Source: Plantago major
Taxonomy: Eukaryota > Streptophyta > Magnoliopsida > Lamiales > Plantaginaceae
Reading direction: 5' to 3'
DNA: 64,000 bases
Assembly (NCBI GenBank): GCA_026545765.1
Contig: CM048840.1
Coordinates: 48,472,580 to 48,536,579 of the forward strand
Position 1 is the stretch's first letter, and the number at the start of each line of letters is the position of its first letter. Of this stretch, positions 34,753 through 46,906 are shown in pieces. A model generated the notes under the pieces. The model was given only the letters and a program-made list of their open reading frames with translations, made no database searches and was not told where the DNA came from. A program made the position numbers and the translations under genes.

Positions 34753-35614
34753 TTTGTTTCTTCTTTCTGTTAGCTAAAATTGTTATCTGACTGTGAGCAA
34801 GAATTAACAAGATGATCACTTCCAATTCTTGATTTCCAACTTTGCTGCTAGCTAGAGAAGAGTTGATATCTTGTGCTGCTTCAATTGAATTGAATTTTGA
34901 TGGCTTGGAGTATCACACGTGGGTACATAATACTGGATCAATTCGAGCCTTCCAGAACCCAATCACCAAGTGATATCATATACCCCATCCTCAATAATTA
35001 TCTTCTATCAAACCGGGTTAGTCTTCCCTCCAACATGTTATACGCTTTAAAAGTTGTCAATGGTTATACCACCTACATTAAATTTTGTACTTTACAAAAC
35101 ACTAGATAGTACATTTTGTTGTAGGGTATAATAAACCTATCAAATCCTTTATCTCTACCATGTTAGGGAAAACTAAAATAAAAGAAAGGAATTAAAAAGA
35201 AAAGGACTTAGATTCTCTAGCAAAGCCGAAGGTTCCTGCGCGAAATCTGCAGAAAAACGCTAAAGCTCGATCGATTCTGAAATGTTTGTTGTTATATCTT
35301 CAAAAAGCTGCACAAAAATGAACCAAGAAAAGGTTAGAGATATTTCGAACGAACTTTTTGCGATTCTTTTGAACATTTTCAACCGATTTGATCGAGAGAA
35401 CAAGCTAGACAGTTGATATTATGTTTGATTACATCCTACTACATAGTTGTATAATGTTTCGACCTAGATGGAAAAAAAAACCACTAACGTATGTATGGAC
35501 ATAGTTGTAGATCATTATGCATGTTTTTATATATTTTGATTGTGATTTTTTTCTCATTGTTGGTCATAGATGCCGGATTCAACTGGAGCAAATTCAACAA
35601 CTGAAGATGCTAAT
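34753..35614. other. intergenic sequence upstream of the minus-strand gene
   Basis: This is the presumed promoter side of the 33281-34752 gene. I see no gene and no convincing core-promoter motif; the small ORFs at 34897 and 35517 have no recognisable content. Confidence 0.5.
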
Positions 35615-35827
35615 GGACCTGCACAAAATCAAAACACATGTCATGTTCTATACAATTTGCTCCATTTTCTCTGCAATGTGCCACATGATTTCAATGTAGT
35701 AGTTGCTATGTCACCATGAGGGACTTATTTGCAGTATATTCCATGTTCTCTGTCATTTACTCCATGTTCTCTGCAATGTGTCCCATGATTCCAACGTAGT
35801 AGTTGCTCTGTCAACATGAGGGACTTA

Positions 35828-35950
35828 GGCTCTGTTCTCTTCAACTGCAATTTTCTGAACTGAACTGAACTGAATTGTAGTATAAAATATAACTAAGCTG
35901 AACTGAATTGAATTGAACTGAATGAGTTTTCAGTTGAAGAGAACAAAGCC
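35828..35950. mobile_element. Tourist-like MITE
   Basis: The ends are GGCTCTGTTCTCTTCAACTG and the inverse CAGTTGAAGAGAACAAAGCC, and the element is flanked by TTA on both sides (35825-35827 and 35951-35953). GGC termini with a 3-bp TTA duplication indicate the PIF/Harbinger (Tourist) group. The 123-bp interior has GAACTGAACTGAACT-type repeats. Confidence 0.85.
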
Positions 35951-36224
35951 TTATTTGCAGTATATTCCATGTTCTCTGTCATTTCCTCCATGTTCTCTGC
36001 AATGTGCCCCATGATTCCAATGTAGTATTTGCTCTGTCACCATGACATAAATTATATATAATATATTCTATGTTCTCTGTCATTTGCTCCATGTTATCTG
36101 CAATGTGCCCCATGATTGTAATGTAGTAGTTCCTCTGTCACCATGAGGGGCTTATTTGCACTATATTGCATGTTCTCTACCATTTTCTTTTGTTCTCTAC
36201 AATGTGCCCCATGATTACATTATA

Positions 36225-36387
36225 CTCCCTCCTTCCCGCATTCCATTTTGGGACGTCTCAATTTTAAATTCCCATCCCTTTAATGAAAAATATATCTCCT
36301 GCTTTATTACCATCCTCCTACTTTATTCATTTTTTTCTTAAAACTTGTGCTCGGACCTGCAGGTAATTGAATCCGGGACAGAGGGAG
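36225..36387. mobile_element. Stowaway-like MITE
   Basis: It starts CTCCCTCCTTCCCGCATTC and ends GAATCCGGGACAGAGGGAG, flanked by TA at 36223-36224 and 36388-36389. At 163 bp it fits the group and interrupts a unit of the 100-bp array. Confidence 0.85.
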
Positions 36388-36490
36388 TAGTAGTTGCTCT
36401 GTCACCATTAGGGACTTATTTGCAGTATATTCCATTTTCTATGTCATTTGCTCTATCTTCTCTATAATGTGCCCTATGATTCCAATATAC

Positions 36491-36839
36491 CCCAACCTAA
36501 ACACTAAACCCTAGGTAAAGGTTTGTCGGGGTCACTTAAGCATTCTAAAACCCTAAACAGTAAATGTTGAATCCTAAAAACCCACTGACACATGAAAACA
36601 CCATTAGGGTCTGACGCCCTTAATTAGGCTTAAGATTTAGGATGGGGTACCTTAAGCCCTAATTAAGGATTTGACATATGTCCTAATTGATTTGATTTAT
36701 GTTTTAAAAATAATATACTTCTCTGTAATTTTCTCATTCATTTGTCCTATGTTCTAAACATAAACATGGTGTTTGTTATACCATTAAAATTACAAAACTA
36801 AGTTAAAAAAAGTTTGAAGGCTTTTGGATTGAAGTTAAC
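36491..36839. other. non-coding stretch with degenerate CCCTAAA motifs
   Basis: It contains scattered ACCCTAAAC, AAACCCTAG and TTAGGG-like words, not in a tandem run, and the left part of a possible MITE (from about 36818) that the LINE split. No gene is seen. Confidence 0.4.
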
Positions 36840-36944
36840 TTATAACAATTAGAGAGAGAAATTTTGAGAGAAACCATAGAGCTCCCATATATCCCTAGGT
36901 CCCCGGCCGCCCTCCGACCACCTTATGTTTAGCTCCAGAGCCAT

Positions 36945-39134
36945 ATGTCATCCCCCTTCTACCCCCCATCCCAACCCGTAGAACACCCTAGGATCCCGGT
37001 TAGCACTGGTTCGAGTTTGCACAAGTCGAAGTCTGGCAGAAAGATAACAGCAGCTCAGTCGAGGTGGGTTCGAGAGGTAATAAGAAATTCGTCTTCATTA
37101 TACGTGTCAAATTTCCCGGAGAACTGGAATAGCATTCATCTGAAGGATAATCTAAAGAAAGTAGGTGATGTCAGAGATGTCTTCATACTGAATAAGAGGA
37201 ACAAGGATGGTAAGAAGTTTGCTTTCGTTAGATTTGGAGCAGAGGAAAATATCGAGGAAATTCTGAGAACTGTTCAAGGGCTGTGGATTGGAAATATCAA
37301 GATTCTGGAAAACATTGCGAGGTTTGACTGGGAGGATGGTGCTAAGGGCAGAGATTTTAAGGCGGGTGTACAAATGATTAGTGATCCACGGAGAAGAGAG
37401 GAAGGGATGAGTTATCTCCAAGTAACAAAGAATAAACAAGAGGTGGCGCCTATGGAAGGACAACCTAATGTGTGTCAGAATAGAGAAACAGATGGTACTA
37501 AGGCAATCAAGGTTCACATCCAAAAGATTAGGAGAGAGGCAATCTTCGTTCCGGATAAGGAGTCTAGTGCATGGGCAAAAAACTGTTTGATTGGCACCAC
37601 TGTAAAGGAATTTACAAAGGAGGGGGTGAAAAAGTTCTTAGTGGCACGAGGGTACGTACAAACTAGAGTCAACAGTTTGTCAAATGATGCATGGGTCTTG
37701 GATACTGAGTCTAAAGAAGAACATAGTAAAATTCTGGAGGAAGATCGAGATTGGTTGAAACTATGCTTTAGCAGCATCCGTAGGTGGAATGAGTCTGATG
37801 TCAATGGGAGAAGAAGGACATGGATAAACATCTTTGGAGTTCCATTACATGCGTAGAGTGACCAAATTTTTCGAAGAGTTAGTAATAAGATTGGGAGAGT
37901 TCTGCAAATTGATAATGCTACGACTCAGAGGATGAATCTTCAGAAAGGTCGGGTGCTGATTGAAACACCTGTAATGGAGACTTTGAACAGGACTGTTACA
38001 TTGTAGATTTGGGAGAAATTATACAATATCAGAATCATGGAGGAAATGTCGTGTCAAGAACTGAGGAGTCAGGTGTGTCTTGACGAAACAAATTCGTCGT
38101 CGGAATTGGAAGAATCGGAGTTGGGAGAGGAGGTGTCCGACGAAGAAGCCGAAGAGTCTTTCCTATCAGAAGATGAGGAGTTTGATAAGGAACAGGATAT
38201 TAATGGCGTCATTGAAGAACCTTTTTGGGTAAAGGAAAAAGTGGGTTTGGAGAACTGTAACTCAAAGACGACTGAACTAGGTTTGCGGGAATATAATTAT
38301 TAGATGGATGGTAGGCACGTTGGGCAGAGTGATGGAGTTGAAGTTGTAACAGAACCAGTTATTGAAAAAAGATTGGTGGACTGTTTTGGGGAGTCATCTC
38401 TTGATGGATCGAAAGGGAGAGAATTGGATCAAGAAAATTGGACCTCAGTTAATGAGAAGAAGTCTTTGGAGGAGAGCAATGTTGGGCCTAGTACGGAGTT
38501 GGGCTTGGGCTGCAGAGAGAAGGACAGTTTGGTTAAAAGCGGGCCCAAGGAGGGATTTTTAGGTCATGAAAATCCAAAATAATTTCAGGATCAATTAATT
38601 CATCAGTCAATGGATGTGTCGGAAGATCCATTTAATTTATACCCAATCATAAACAGGAAGACTCCTTCAGCACCAACAGTTAGAAAAGTAAAGAAATTGA
38701 GCATCAATAAAGTAACGAAGAAGGCTGCGGCAAGGGTAATCGCGATTAGAAACAAGGCGACCTTGGTACATAAATCGGGTAGAGAGGAAGGTGGGGAAGA
38801 GGCAATTGTAGGCATCAACAAAACTTTGAAAAGGGGGAGAAAACCAAAACAATCAGTTTCGATGATAAAAGTGTCAGCAGAGCTGAGAAAGGAAGATGGT
38901 CCAACTGACAGCGAAATTGAAGCGTGTAACAAGTTGGTTTTGAAGAAGAAGGCAGAGGACGAGGCGGTAGCTCTGTGGGAGTTGGGTAATCATATGGGGC
39001 TGTTGAGTAGTGAGGATTGGGAGAAAATTTTGGATCAGTTTGTGGTTTGGGAGTTGCGGGAAAAGCTTATCGAAGATGGGTCAGGTTCAGCTGGGATTAA
39101 GGAGACGACAAGGGTTGATAATGCGGATAATTAG
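36945..39134 (+). pseudogene. LINE ORF1 (RRM-type RNA-binding protein)
   Basis: All of ORF1 lies in one frame, interrupted only by stops at 37854, about 38004, 38301 and 38580. The N-terminal part has an RRM: SLYVSNFPENWNSIHLKD, then FAFVRFGAEENIEEI. It is followed by the region found in plant LINE ORF1 (RRWNESDVNGRRRTWINIF). The second half is acidic and then Lys-rich. The protein would coat the LINE RNA. ORF2 starts at 39120, overlapping the ORF1 end by about 15 bp in another frame. Confidence 0.87.
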
Positions 39135-42100
39135 TTTCAATGTGAGGGGTTTGGGAGGAAGGGTTAAGCGAAGTGCAGTTACAGAATTAGTGGTGAAGGA
39201 GAAGGTGGATTTGGTTTGTTTGCAGGAAACTAAGCTAGATTATGTGGATGCTAGATTATCCTCAGTGTTGTGGGGAAGTAATGACTGTGATTGGATTTTT
39301 AGTGGCTCGGGAGGAATGTCAGGGGGATTATGTTATATTTGGGATAAGTCGGTATTTTAAAAGACCGAGTTGTGGGGCGAAAAGGGATTATTGGGTGTTA
39401 CGGGGTTTTGGAATGATATTATTGTGAACATTGTAAATGTTTATGCGCCTTGTAGCATCGAAGGCAAAAGGAAGGTTTGGAGGCTATTGGAGGAAAAGAT
39501 GAAGGGTAAAGAAAAGGAACGGTGGTGCATTTGCGGGGATTTCAACGTAGTAAGAGTGGAAGAAGAAAGAAGGGGCAGTGAAAGAACTAATAGAGAAATG
39601 GAGATGAGGGATTTCAATGGATTTATTGAAAGAATGAGTTTAATTGATTTGTCGTTGTAATGAAGAAAATTTACTTGGTATCGGGGGAATGGGAGTTGTG
39701 GAAGCCGACTTGGTAGATTTTTGTTATCTAGTCAATGGATGGAGAGTTGGCCGAACTTAGCACAATTTGGATTAAAAAGAAAAGTCTCGGACCATGTGGC
39801 GATTATGTTGAAGGAAGATGTAAAAGAGTGGTGACCTAAACCGTTCAAGTTCTTGAGTTTTTGGATCAAGGAAAAAAGTTTTCGTGAGCTATTGGAAAAG
39901 GAATGGAAGGAGTGTAAGGTTCAAGGGTGGAGTGGGTTTGTTTTTAAGGAAAAGTTGAAGTTATTGAAAGACAAGATCAAAGTGTGGCATGGTGAGCAGT
40001 TTGGAAAATTGGAGATGAGAATTGAGCAGAAAACTATGGAAATCAGTACACTAGACAGGAAAGCAGAGTCTACGGAGCTGTCGGAGTTGGAAGTTGATGA
40101 ACAGAAAGCTGTATGGGGTGAACTGAATAAATTTCTGGGAATGAAAGATCAGATTAGGTTTTAACAAGCGAGAAATAAGTGGTTAAAAGAAGGTGATACA
40201 AACTCTAAGTTTTTTCATAAGAGTGTGGCGAAGAGAGGCCGTCAAAAAATTCTGAGAGGATTGAGGATAAAAGGGAAATGGAAGAAGGTGTGGCGGAGTT
40301 GAAAGAAGGGATAAGGGAGTATTTTCAAGATCAATTTAACAAAGGTAGTGTGAGTGGGAGAAGGCTGCCGACTGGAATCGAAGGAAGAAAAATCAGTAAT
40401 GCAAGCTGTGAACTGCTGGAAAGTCAGTTTGGTGAGGAAGAAATAAGGAGGGCGATTTGGGAATGCGGATTGGAGAAATGCCCGGGGTCGGATGGGTATA
40501 ATTTTCATTTCTTCCGTGAATTTTGGGAGTTATTGAAAGCAGATTTTGTTGCTCTGTTTGAAGATTTCTACAACAACTCCAAACTGGTGAGGGGTTTGAA
40601 CGCATCTTTTATAACTTTGATTCTGAAGACCAAGAACCCGACTGGAATCGAAGAATTTCGCCCAATTTCGCTTATTGGTAGTATTTATAAAGTGGTGTCG
40701 AAAGTACTTGCAAACAGATTGTCGAAGGTGCTTGAGGAGGTTATTTCTATGTACCAATCTGCCTTTATCGGAGATAGAAACATCCTTGATGGAGTTGTGG
40801 TCGCTAATGAGGTAATTGACGAGGCAAGGAAGAAGAAGAAGAGCATTTTTCTTTTTCAAAATATACTTTGAAAAGGCTTATGATTCCGTCAATTGGGAGT
40901 TCCTTTTGGGTATGTTGGAGAGTTTGGTTTTGGCCGGAGATGGTGTAAGTGGATCAAAGAGTGCATTTCGACGGCGGAGGCCTCAATCCTTGTTAATGGC
41001 AGCCCTACAAACAATTTTAAATTGGAAACGGGTATCCGTCAAGGTGACATACTATCCCCTTTCCTCTTTCTTATTGTGGCGGAAGGTCTAAGTTGAATGA
41101 TGTTAAAGGCATGTAGTTGCGAGCTATACAAACCATGTTTGGTGGGAAGGGAGGACATTGAGGTCTCTCATTTACAATTTGCGGATGACTCCTCATTCTT
41201 TGGGGAGGCAAAGGATGCAAATCTGACTACACTCAAGAGTGTGTTGCGGTGTTTCGAATGGCACTCGGGGTTAAAGATTAACTTTTGCAAAAGTTGTCTA
41301 TTTACGATGGGGGTGAAGGAGTGTGCGATGGGATGGGCAGAGGTACTAAATTGTCGCATTGAGGAGATGCCATTTTCTTATTTGGGTCTTCCTATTAGCG
41401 TAAGACCGTGTGACAAGAGAATATGGAAAAAGGTGGTGGACAGCATGAGCAACCGGCTGACCCTTTGGGAAAATAAGTATCTTTCTTTCGGTGGTAGAAT
41501 TGTGCTACTGAATTCAGTGCTAACGTCTATCCCAACCTAGGGAAAATATACGTCCTTCAAATTACCAAACCATGTTCTGAAGCTTTTAACCAGCCTTCAA
41601 AGAAATTTTCTGTGGGGTGGTAACTTGGATGAAAAAAGGAAAGTCACTTGGGTAAAGTGGGAGGTCGTTTGTCGATCTAAAAAGGAGGGTGGGCTGGGGG
41701 TTAAGGACTTGAAATTGTTTAATTTGGCTCTTTTGGGTAAATGGGCTTGGAAACTTATGGTTGGGGGTGAGTCTTTGTGGATTAAAGTGATCAGGTCGAA
41801 GTATGGTAGTTTTCTCCATAGTGTTGAGGAGATGGTTAATGGGAAATTGCGGGATAAAATGTGGTCGTCTTGGTGTAGAGATTTAGTGAACTTAGTGGGA
41901 AAAGGGAGGTGGTTTAGGGATGGGATGTTGAGGAAGATTGGTGATGGGCTGGGTACTAGATTTTGGAAGGATGAGTGGGTCAGTTTTGGTGTGAAATTGA
42001 TGGATGTGTTTCCGCGTCTATTTAGTCTAGAGGTAGAAAAGAATTATTGTGTTGGTGAGCGTTTGGTCAGGTCTAATGATTCGACTGTGTTTAGGGGGTC

Positions 42101-42740
42101 TTGGAGACATATTTTATTTGTTTGGGAGGAAAAACTAATTGATGATCTTCAGTTAGTGATTCTTAAACCAAGTTTACTGTCACAGGAGGCTGACCAGTGG
42201 CTGTGGAAATTTTCACCTGACAACCAGTTTACAGTGAAATATGGATATGTGAATTTGTGTCTGACTAATCTGGAAAGGCTTGAAGAAAACCCAAGATGGA
42301 CTGATGCAGTTTGGAATAACCTGGTGCTGCTAAAAATCAATGCGTTCTTATGGAAAGTGATGATGGACCATGCCCCGACGTTGACAAATCTGAGGAAGCG
42401 GAATATCCTTTGGCAGGATGATGCGGCCTGGTTCAGACTTTGCAATGAAGAGAAAGTAGAGACTGCGGAGCACCTTTTCTGTAAATGCAAATCGACGATG
42501 GGGGTGTGGAGACTACTGGGCAAATGGTTGGATGTCGACATTGAGATGGAAGGCAGCGTAGAGGAAAACATGGAACTTTTTTCGCAATTGCTACCTGTTA
42601 AGTGGAGAAATATCTGGAAAATTTTCTGGAATGGTGCTGTTTGGTTTATCTGGGTTGTGAGAAATGAGGCATACTTTCAAGGAAGATCTTTCATGCCTAT
42701 GAAAATTGTTGAGAAGATTAAGTGTAACTCCTGGTTCTAG
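39120..42740 (+). pseudogene. LINE ORF2 (endonuclease and reverse transcriptase)
   Basis: It begins MRIISFNVRGLGGRVKRSAV, the APE-type endonuclease start, with LVCLQETKLD and CICGDFNVV. The RT follows: EKCPGSDGYNFHFFREFW, EFRPISLIGSIYKVVSKVLA, YQSAFIGDRNILDG, FEKAYDSVNWEFL and the catalytic box LQFADDSSFFGEA at about 41172. The C-terminal part is the Cys/His domain of plant LINEs (LLKINAFLWKVMMDHAPT, then CNEEKVETAEHLFCKC). Breaks: stops at about 39358, 39658, 39832, 40162, 41094 and 41538, and frameshifts near 40230 and 40850-41040. Confidence 0.9.
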
Positions 42741-43324
42741 TTGAAAGGAAAAAATCAGGTGTCCAACTGTTACAATCTGACTGACTGGGAGCTGTGTCCT
42801 AGAGGAGTTATGAATTTTGTGTGTGTATAGGTTGTAATATTGAAGCTGTGTTGGGCCGGTAAAGAAGCTGACTGTATGTTGCTTTGGGCCGTGTTGTTCT
42901 CGTCAACTGGGGGTGTCGCACATGTAATATTTCAAGCCTCTTCTAGCTAGTGTCCTGGTCGACTTAAGGGTTCATCACCGATCGTTCTTTCTACCTCTCG
43001 TGATCGGTATTCCGCCCTTTTGTTTTTGGTTGCAACCCCTCACTCTCGGCTTGAGACTTCGGTCTTGAGACATACTAGACGACGGGGTGGCCAAATGTAC
43101 TTCCGGACTTTAGCTCTTTGTGGGTCTTGAGTGTTATCTGTTCGGGTCTCTTGGTTGAAGTTTGGGCTTGTGTGTGTCGTTTTTGCTTCTTTTGACTTGT
43201 TTCTTGTTTATTGCATTGAGTAGGGTGTTGGTCAGTTGTATTGGAACACTTCTGGTGCTCTAATTGATTGTCTATGATGAATAAAAAGTTTTATTTCTTC
43301 AAAAAAAAAAAAATTATAACAATT

Positions 43325-43640
43325 TTAACTCAATTTTACTCCACTTAACATTTATCATTCTCTTTCCACACTACTTTTTATCTCTCTTTACTTTTTCAAT
43401 CATACTAACACTTTTAAACCAATCAAATAACCTTAAAAACACCAAACCCATCACTTTAACCTTACACGCATCACTTCTTTCTTACACAGCCTATATAACA
43501 ACCCTATAAACTCTATAATATTTCAACTCTATCCCAAACATCATTTTATATAATTCATCTTTAACTCAGTTACTATTCATCAACTAATTTTTTTTCCTTT
43601 AACTCAATTTTTAACTCTATACCAAACAGGCGGAAACTAC
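43325..43640. other. AT-rich stretch, possible MITE half
   Basis: Nothing coding. The right end (TTTAACTCTATACCAAACAG) is roughly the inverse of the sequence left of the LINE (GGCTTTTGGATTGAAGTTAA at about 36819), so the LINE may have inserted into an older MITE-like element. The match is imperfect and no clear target duplication was found. Confidence 0.3.
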
Positions 43641-43661
43641 TATGTTCTCAATCTTTTTACT

Positions 43662-44171
43662 ATGTTCTTGACTTATGCAGCCATAGTTGTCGTTAATAAC
43701 TCCAATACAGTCACCGGTGATGATGACTTTGACGTTGCTGGATGTTTGATAGGTATATGGCATGGTTTAAATTATTTCATAAGTTATAATTACACTAATA
43801 TCATGATAGAGTCTGCCTCTTTGATAGCCATTAAGCTTATTTCTCAAAGCTCCTCCCACTGGAACCGAAAATTGTGCATCACTTTTTCAAAAATTATTTC
43901 ACCAGCCTCTACCCTCATCCTGCCTTTCAATCACATTTTTAGAGAAGGTAATAAAGCGGCAGATTGGCTAGCATCTTTTTCTCTTTTAGCTCCACATCCA
44001 TTTTATACACACCAATCACCCTACCCATCCCTCTCAGAGAAATCCTTTATTTGGACAAGATCAAAACAACCTATATCAGAAAACCTAAAAGTAACCCTAG
44101 TCAAGCATGTTAACTCACTCCTGATCAGTTTCCCATTCCTATTATTGTTGTCAGGATTCTCACCTAGCTAG
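43662..44171 (+). pseudogene. RNase H (RVT_3-type) fragment of a plant retroelement
   Basis: The segment GIWHGLNYFISYNYTNIMIE followed by ASLIAIKLI, and IFREGNKAADWLASF further on, match the RNase H domain that ends ORF2 of many plant LINEs and free-standing copies. The first acidic motif is missing and the third Asp position reads ESAS, so it is 5'-truncated and catalytically damaged. It lies beyond the poly-A of the full-length LINE, hence comes from another insertion. Confidence 0.7.
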
Positions 44172-45378
44172 TTCACTCTTTTACTACCACTAGCCGTTTT
44201 GAGAGTGAAAATTTCAAAAAGAAAACGAAAATAAAAAGAGTCACTAAAACATAACACAGTGACCTGCAACCAGTCAAAAGAAAGCAGTTGGGTTTGGAAA
44301 ATTCTACAACCATAACAAAGAAGGTTGTAATGAGAGGAAAAAACAAGGAGTTCCTCTATTTATTTTGCATTGTTGTTGCTAGTTGTTGCTTTGTTATTAG
44401 TATGCAACTGCTTGATGTTAGTGTGGTTTTGTATTGGTAATCAGCCTCCTTCTTCTTTGGATACATTCAAGTTGTTTGCTCTTTACTTTGATATGAACAA
44501 GAGTATAGGTAGATGTCATAATTCTGCCAATAATTTGGAGCAATTGTTGTTTGGATATTCTTTAGAATGCTCTTGTAAGACGCATAGTTTCAATTTATCC
44601 CATTTTCTATCACTCTATAGAACTATGATTTTAAATTCGTAAGTGCAGGAATAAGGGTAACAGGAATAAAGTCAACTATTTGTTGCTTTCTATACCCATT
44701 TTTAATACATGTTTCTGGTGTCAAGAAGATATGCAAAAGCAACAAACTGGGTATCATTCCCAGAAACAAATCAGTCAAGAGCAAGATAGAAGACTCAAAA
44801 ATCTGGTTGAACGGAAGAAAATGATGATTTGGACTAATTGCATTGCTGATACTAGGAAAAGGTTCTCTACACCAGAAAATGCAAGACCAACTTTATGTTG
44901 TAAGATCTAGTGGAAAGTTTATATCTCCTTGACAATCACAAACTCTAGTTTAATTTACTTCCTGCCAATTCTCTAAGTAACTCATTTGTTCTTTTATGTA
45001 ATTCCTTTGGCAAGTAGTTTTTGTAATCTTAAAGACTTGTATATGGGGTCTTACGAACCTACTTGACTCCCTTTATTTATTGAGTAATAAATTCAAAATC
45101 TTCCCTAGGGATTGCAGGTGAATCCGTTCTGAAAATCAATCAGTAACATAGGAGTATATGCTTAGTTGGAGGGTATCCCTCCTTATGGGTGTAACTTCTA
45201 CAGTTACTATTGGTTCCACACTCTCTTGTGGAGACATACTAGACAACACGGTGGATACACTACATTCACAACATGCACTAGGGATAGGATTATTCATTCA
45301 AAAAAAAAGTTGGATGACATCCATGATTTGTATAGGAGACATGCTGCAGAAGTTGGATTCTCTTTCAAGAAATGCACA

Positions 45379-45379
<1 letters not shown>
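44172..45379. other. non-coding stretch after the RNase H fragment
   Basis: No gene or clear repeat is recognised. The segment at about 45000-45105 (tail-like, with TGAGTAATAAATTC) could be the 3' end of the same retroelement as the RNase H fragment. The ORF at 45158 is ended by the poly-T tract and has no recognisable content. Confidence 0.4.
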
Positions 45380-45416
<37 letters not shown>

Positions 45417-46440
45417 AAGAAGAAGTTAAAAATTTTATTCCATCGAAAGAATTAGAACACTAGAAGTGTTCAAGGATACATTAGTATAGTACAATAATCT
45501 GACCGAAACAAAAAGACAGCCAAGAACAACAGTACACAACAACCTCAAAAAATGAAAACCGCCCCCCACACTTCTGAATTTGCAACAACACAGAGAATAA
45601 ATCCAGAGAAGAGAACCAAAACTGACAAGATAAAACTCCCAATAAAACTTTCAGCAAATACAAACCAAGGACGAAAGTTTGGCCTCCCCATCGTCTAGTA
45701 TATCTAAACCCCGGAGAGTCGAGCCAAGAGTTAAAAGGAAGAAAACCAAACCCAAAAAGGTGAGATACCCCTCTTGATAGGTAGGAAGAAAGAGGAGTGA
45801 TTGACCTTAAAGGCGTCCCTGGAAGAACTTGAAAAAAGGATAAGAGGAGCATACCTTAGCCAGATTGTCATCCACTTTAGACCAGAAAAATCGACCATAA
45901 GTATCAACCCAAACAAATCACCAATTTTGGGCAAAGTTTCCAATCCAAAAAAGAGTAACCTGGTAACATTAAATCTCTACTCTTCATCCAGATCCATATA
46001 TTAAATTTGAGTAGATCAAAAGTCTCCAAAGTATTCTTGTCCTCTCCCTTGAACATCTTTGTATTTCGAGCCTTCCAGATAAACCAAAGAACTAATTGCC
46101 AGAATATTAACCAGATTGCTCTGTATTTCGAAGGAATGAGCCTGGAGAAGACGATAAGATTGTCTTTAACGTTATTCTTCCCCACCATATCAACTCCCAG
46201 CCAATTCCCAAGATTATTCCACAACATCAGCACAAAACAACATTCGAAGAATAAATGCATGATGGTTTCCTCTTTCACAGTCTCACAGAGTTTGCAGCAA
46301 GACTTACTTGTGTACAATGTTTCTTCTTTTCAGATTAGAAAGAACTGGAATTCTTCCGTAAATGACCTTCCATAAAAACGCACAAATTTTCATTCATTGG
46401 GATCCCTTTTATCCATACCAGTTTATTCCAATCCAGCTGA
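45380..46440 (-). mobile_element. 5'-truncated LINE in minus orientation
   Basis: A 35-bp T run at about 45381-45415 is the poly-A tail of a LINE lying on the minus strand. Upstream on that strand come a 3' UTR and the C-terminal end of ORF2 (45904-46317). The remainder of the LINE is missing, typical of aborted target-primed insertion. I could not find a convincing target duplication. Confidence 0.8.
45904..46430 (-). pseudogene. LINE ORF2 C-terminal fragment
   Basis: The Cys/His end domain is visible on the minus strand: CCKLCETVKEETIMHLFFEC, then WNNLGNWLGVDM and FWQLVLWFIWKARNTKMF. The same positions in the full-length LINE read CNEEKVETAEHLFCKC and FWNGAVWFIWVVRNEAYF, so the two LINEs are related but belong to different subfamilies. 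Confidence 0.8.
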
Positions 46441-46906
46441 ACACATCGTGTGAGACCTACCAATTTTTTTTTAATGTACAGCTCAGTTAGGAGGTAAGAT
46501 ACACTAGTCGTTCCTTCATTCCGTCATTTTCTTTTCGTACTCACATACGACACGTGCAATTTTCCTTTTGATTGACTTCCTAACAACCCGTCAATGACTT
46601 GAAGGGAAATAAAGTAAAATTATAATAATCGTGAAGTGTCTAGTTGAGTATGACCAAGAATAACTGTAAATAAAACCGGACAATGTTCCACCATATTTCT
46701 AAGATACCTAGACTAAACCACAAATGGCGGATCAGAATGGTAAATGAAATATTAAAAAAAAAGAATAAATAAATAAAGTATATATATAGCAGGTTACAAC
46801 CAAAATTATAACGTCCCCAACACTCACTAATAATAATACTAATACATGAACAAAATGAAGTTAAATTCTAAGAATGTACAACATAAATTAATCAAAGAAG
46901 GACTAG
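46441..46906. other. AT-rich spacer
   Basis: No feature can be supported in these 466 bp apart from short A/T runs. Confidence 0.5.

Larger units (their letters stand above)
35615..36490. repeat. 100-bp tandem repeat array split by two MITEs
   Basis: The phrase TTCTCTGCAATGTG or close variants starts at 35667, 35767, 35993, 36094, 36193 and 36458. After subtracting the two MITEs with their target duplications (126 and 165 bp) the spacing is 100, 100, 101, 99 and 100 bp. Each unit also has GTAGTAGTTGCTCTGTCACC and CTTATTTGCAGTATATTCCA. No coding frame is kept. It is a short satellite-like array between a host gene and a LINE. Confidence 0.9.
36851..43313 (+). mobile_element. full-length L1-type LINE
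   Basis: The element of about 6.46 kb ends in a 13-bp poly-A tract (43301-43313) after GAATAAAAAG and is flanked by an 11-bp duplication TTATAACAATT (36840-36850 and 43314-43324). It contains ORF1 (RNA-binding) and ORF2 (endonuclease, RT, C-terminal Zn domain), the layout of plant L1-type non-LTR retrotransposons. Both ORFs carry stops, so this copy is not autonomous. Confidence 0.93.

Noticed and set aside
36491-36620. CCCTAAA-like words suggesting an interstitial telomere repeat
   Set aside because: Only isolated, degenerate words and no tandem run.
45158-45463. 101-codon ORF running through the T run
   Set aside because: Ends in poly-Phe produced by the LINE poly-A tail; the rest has no recognisable domain.
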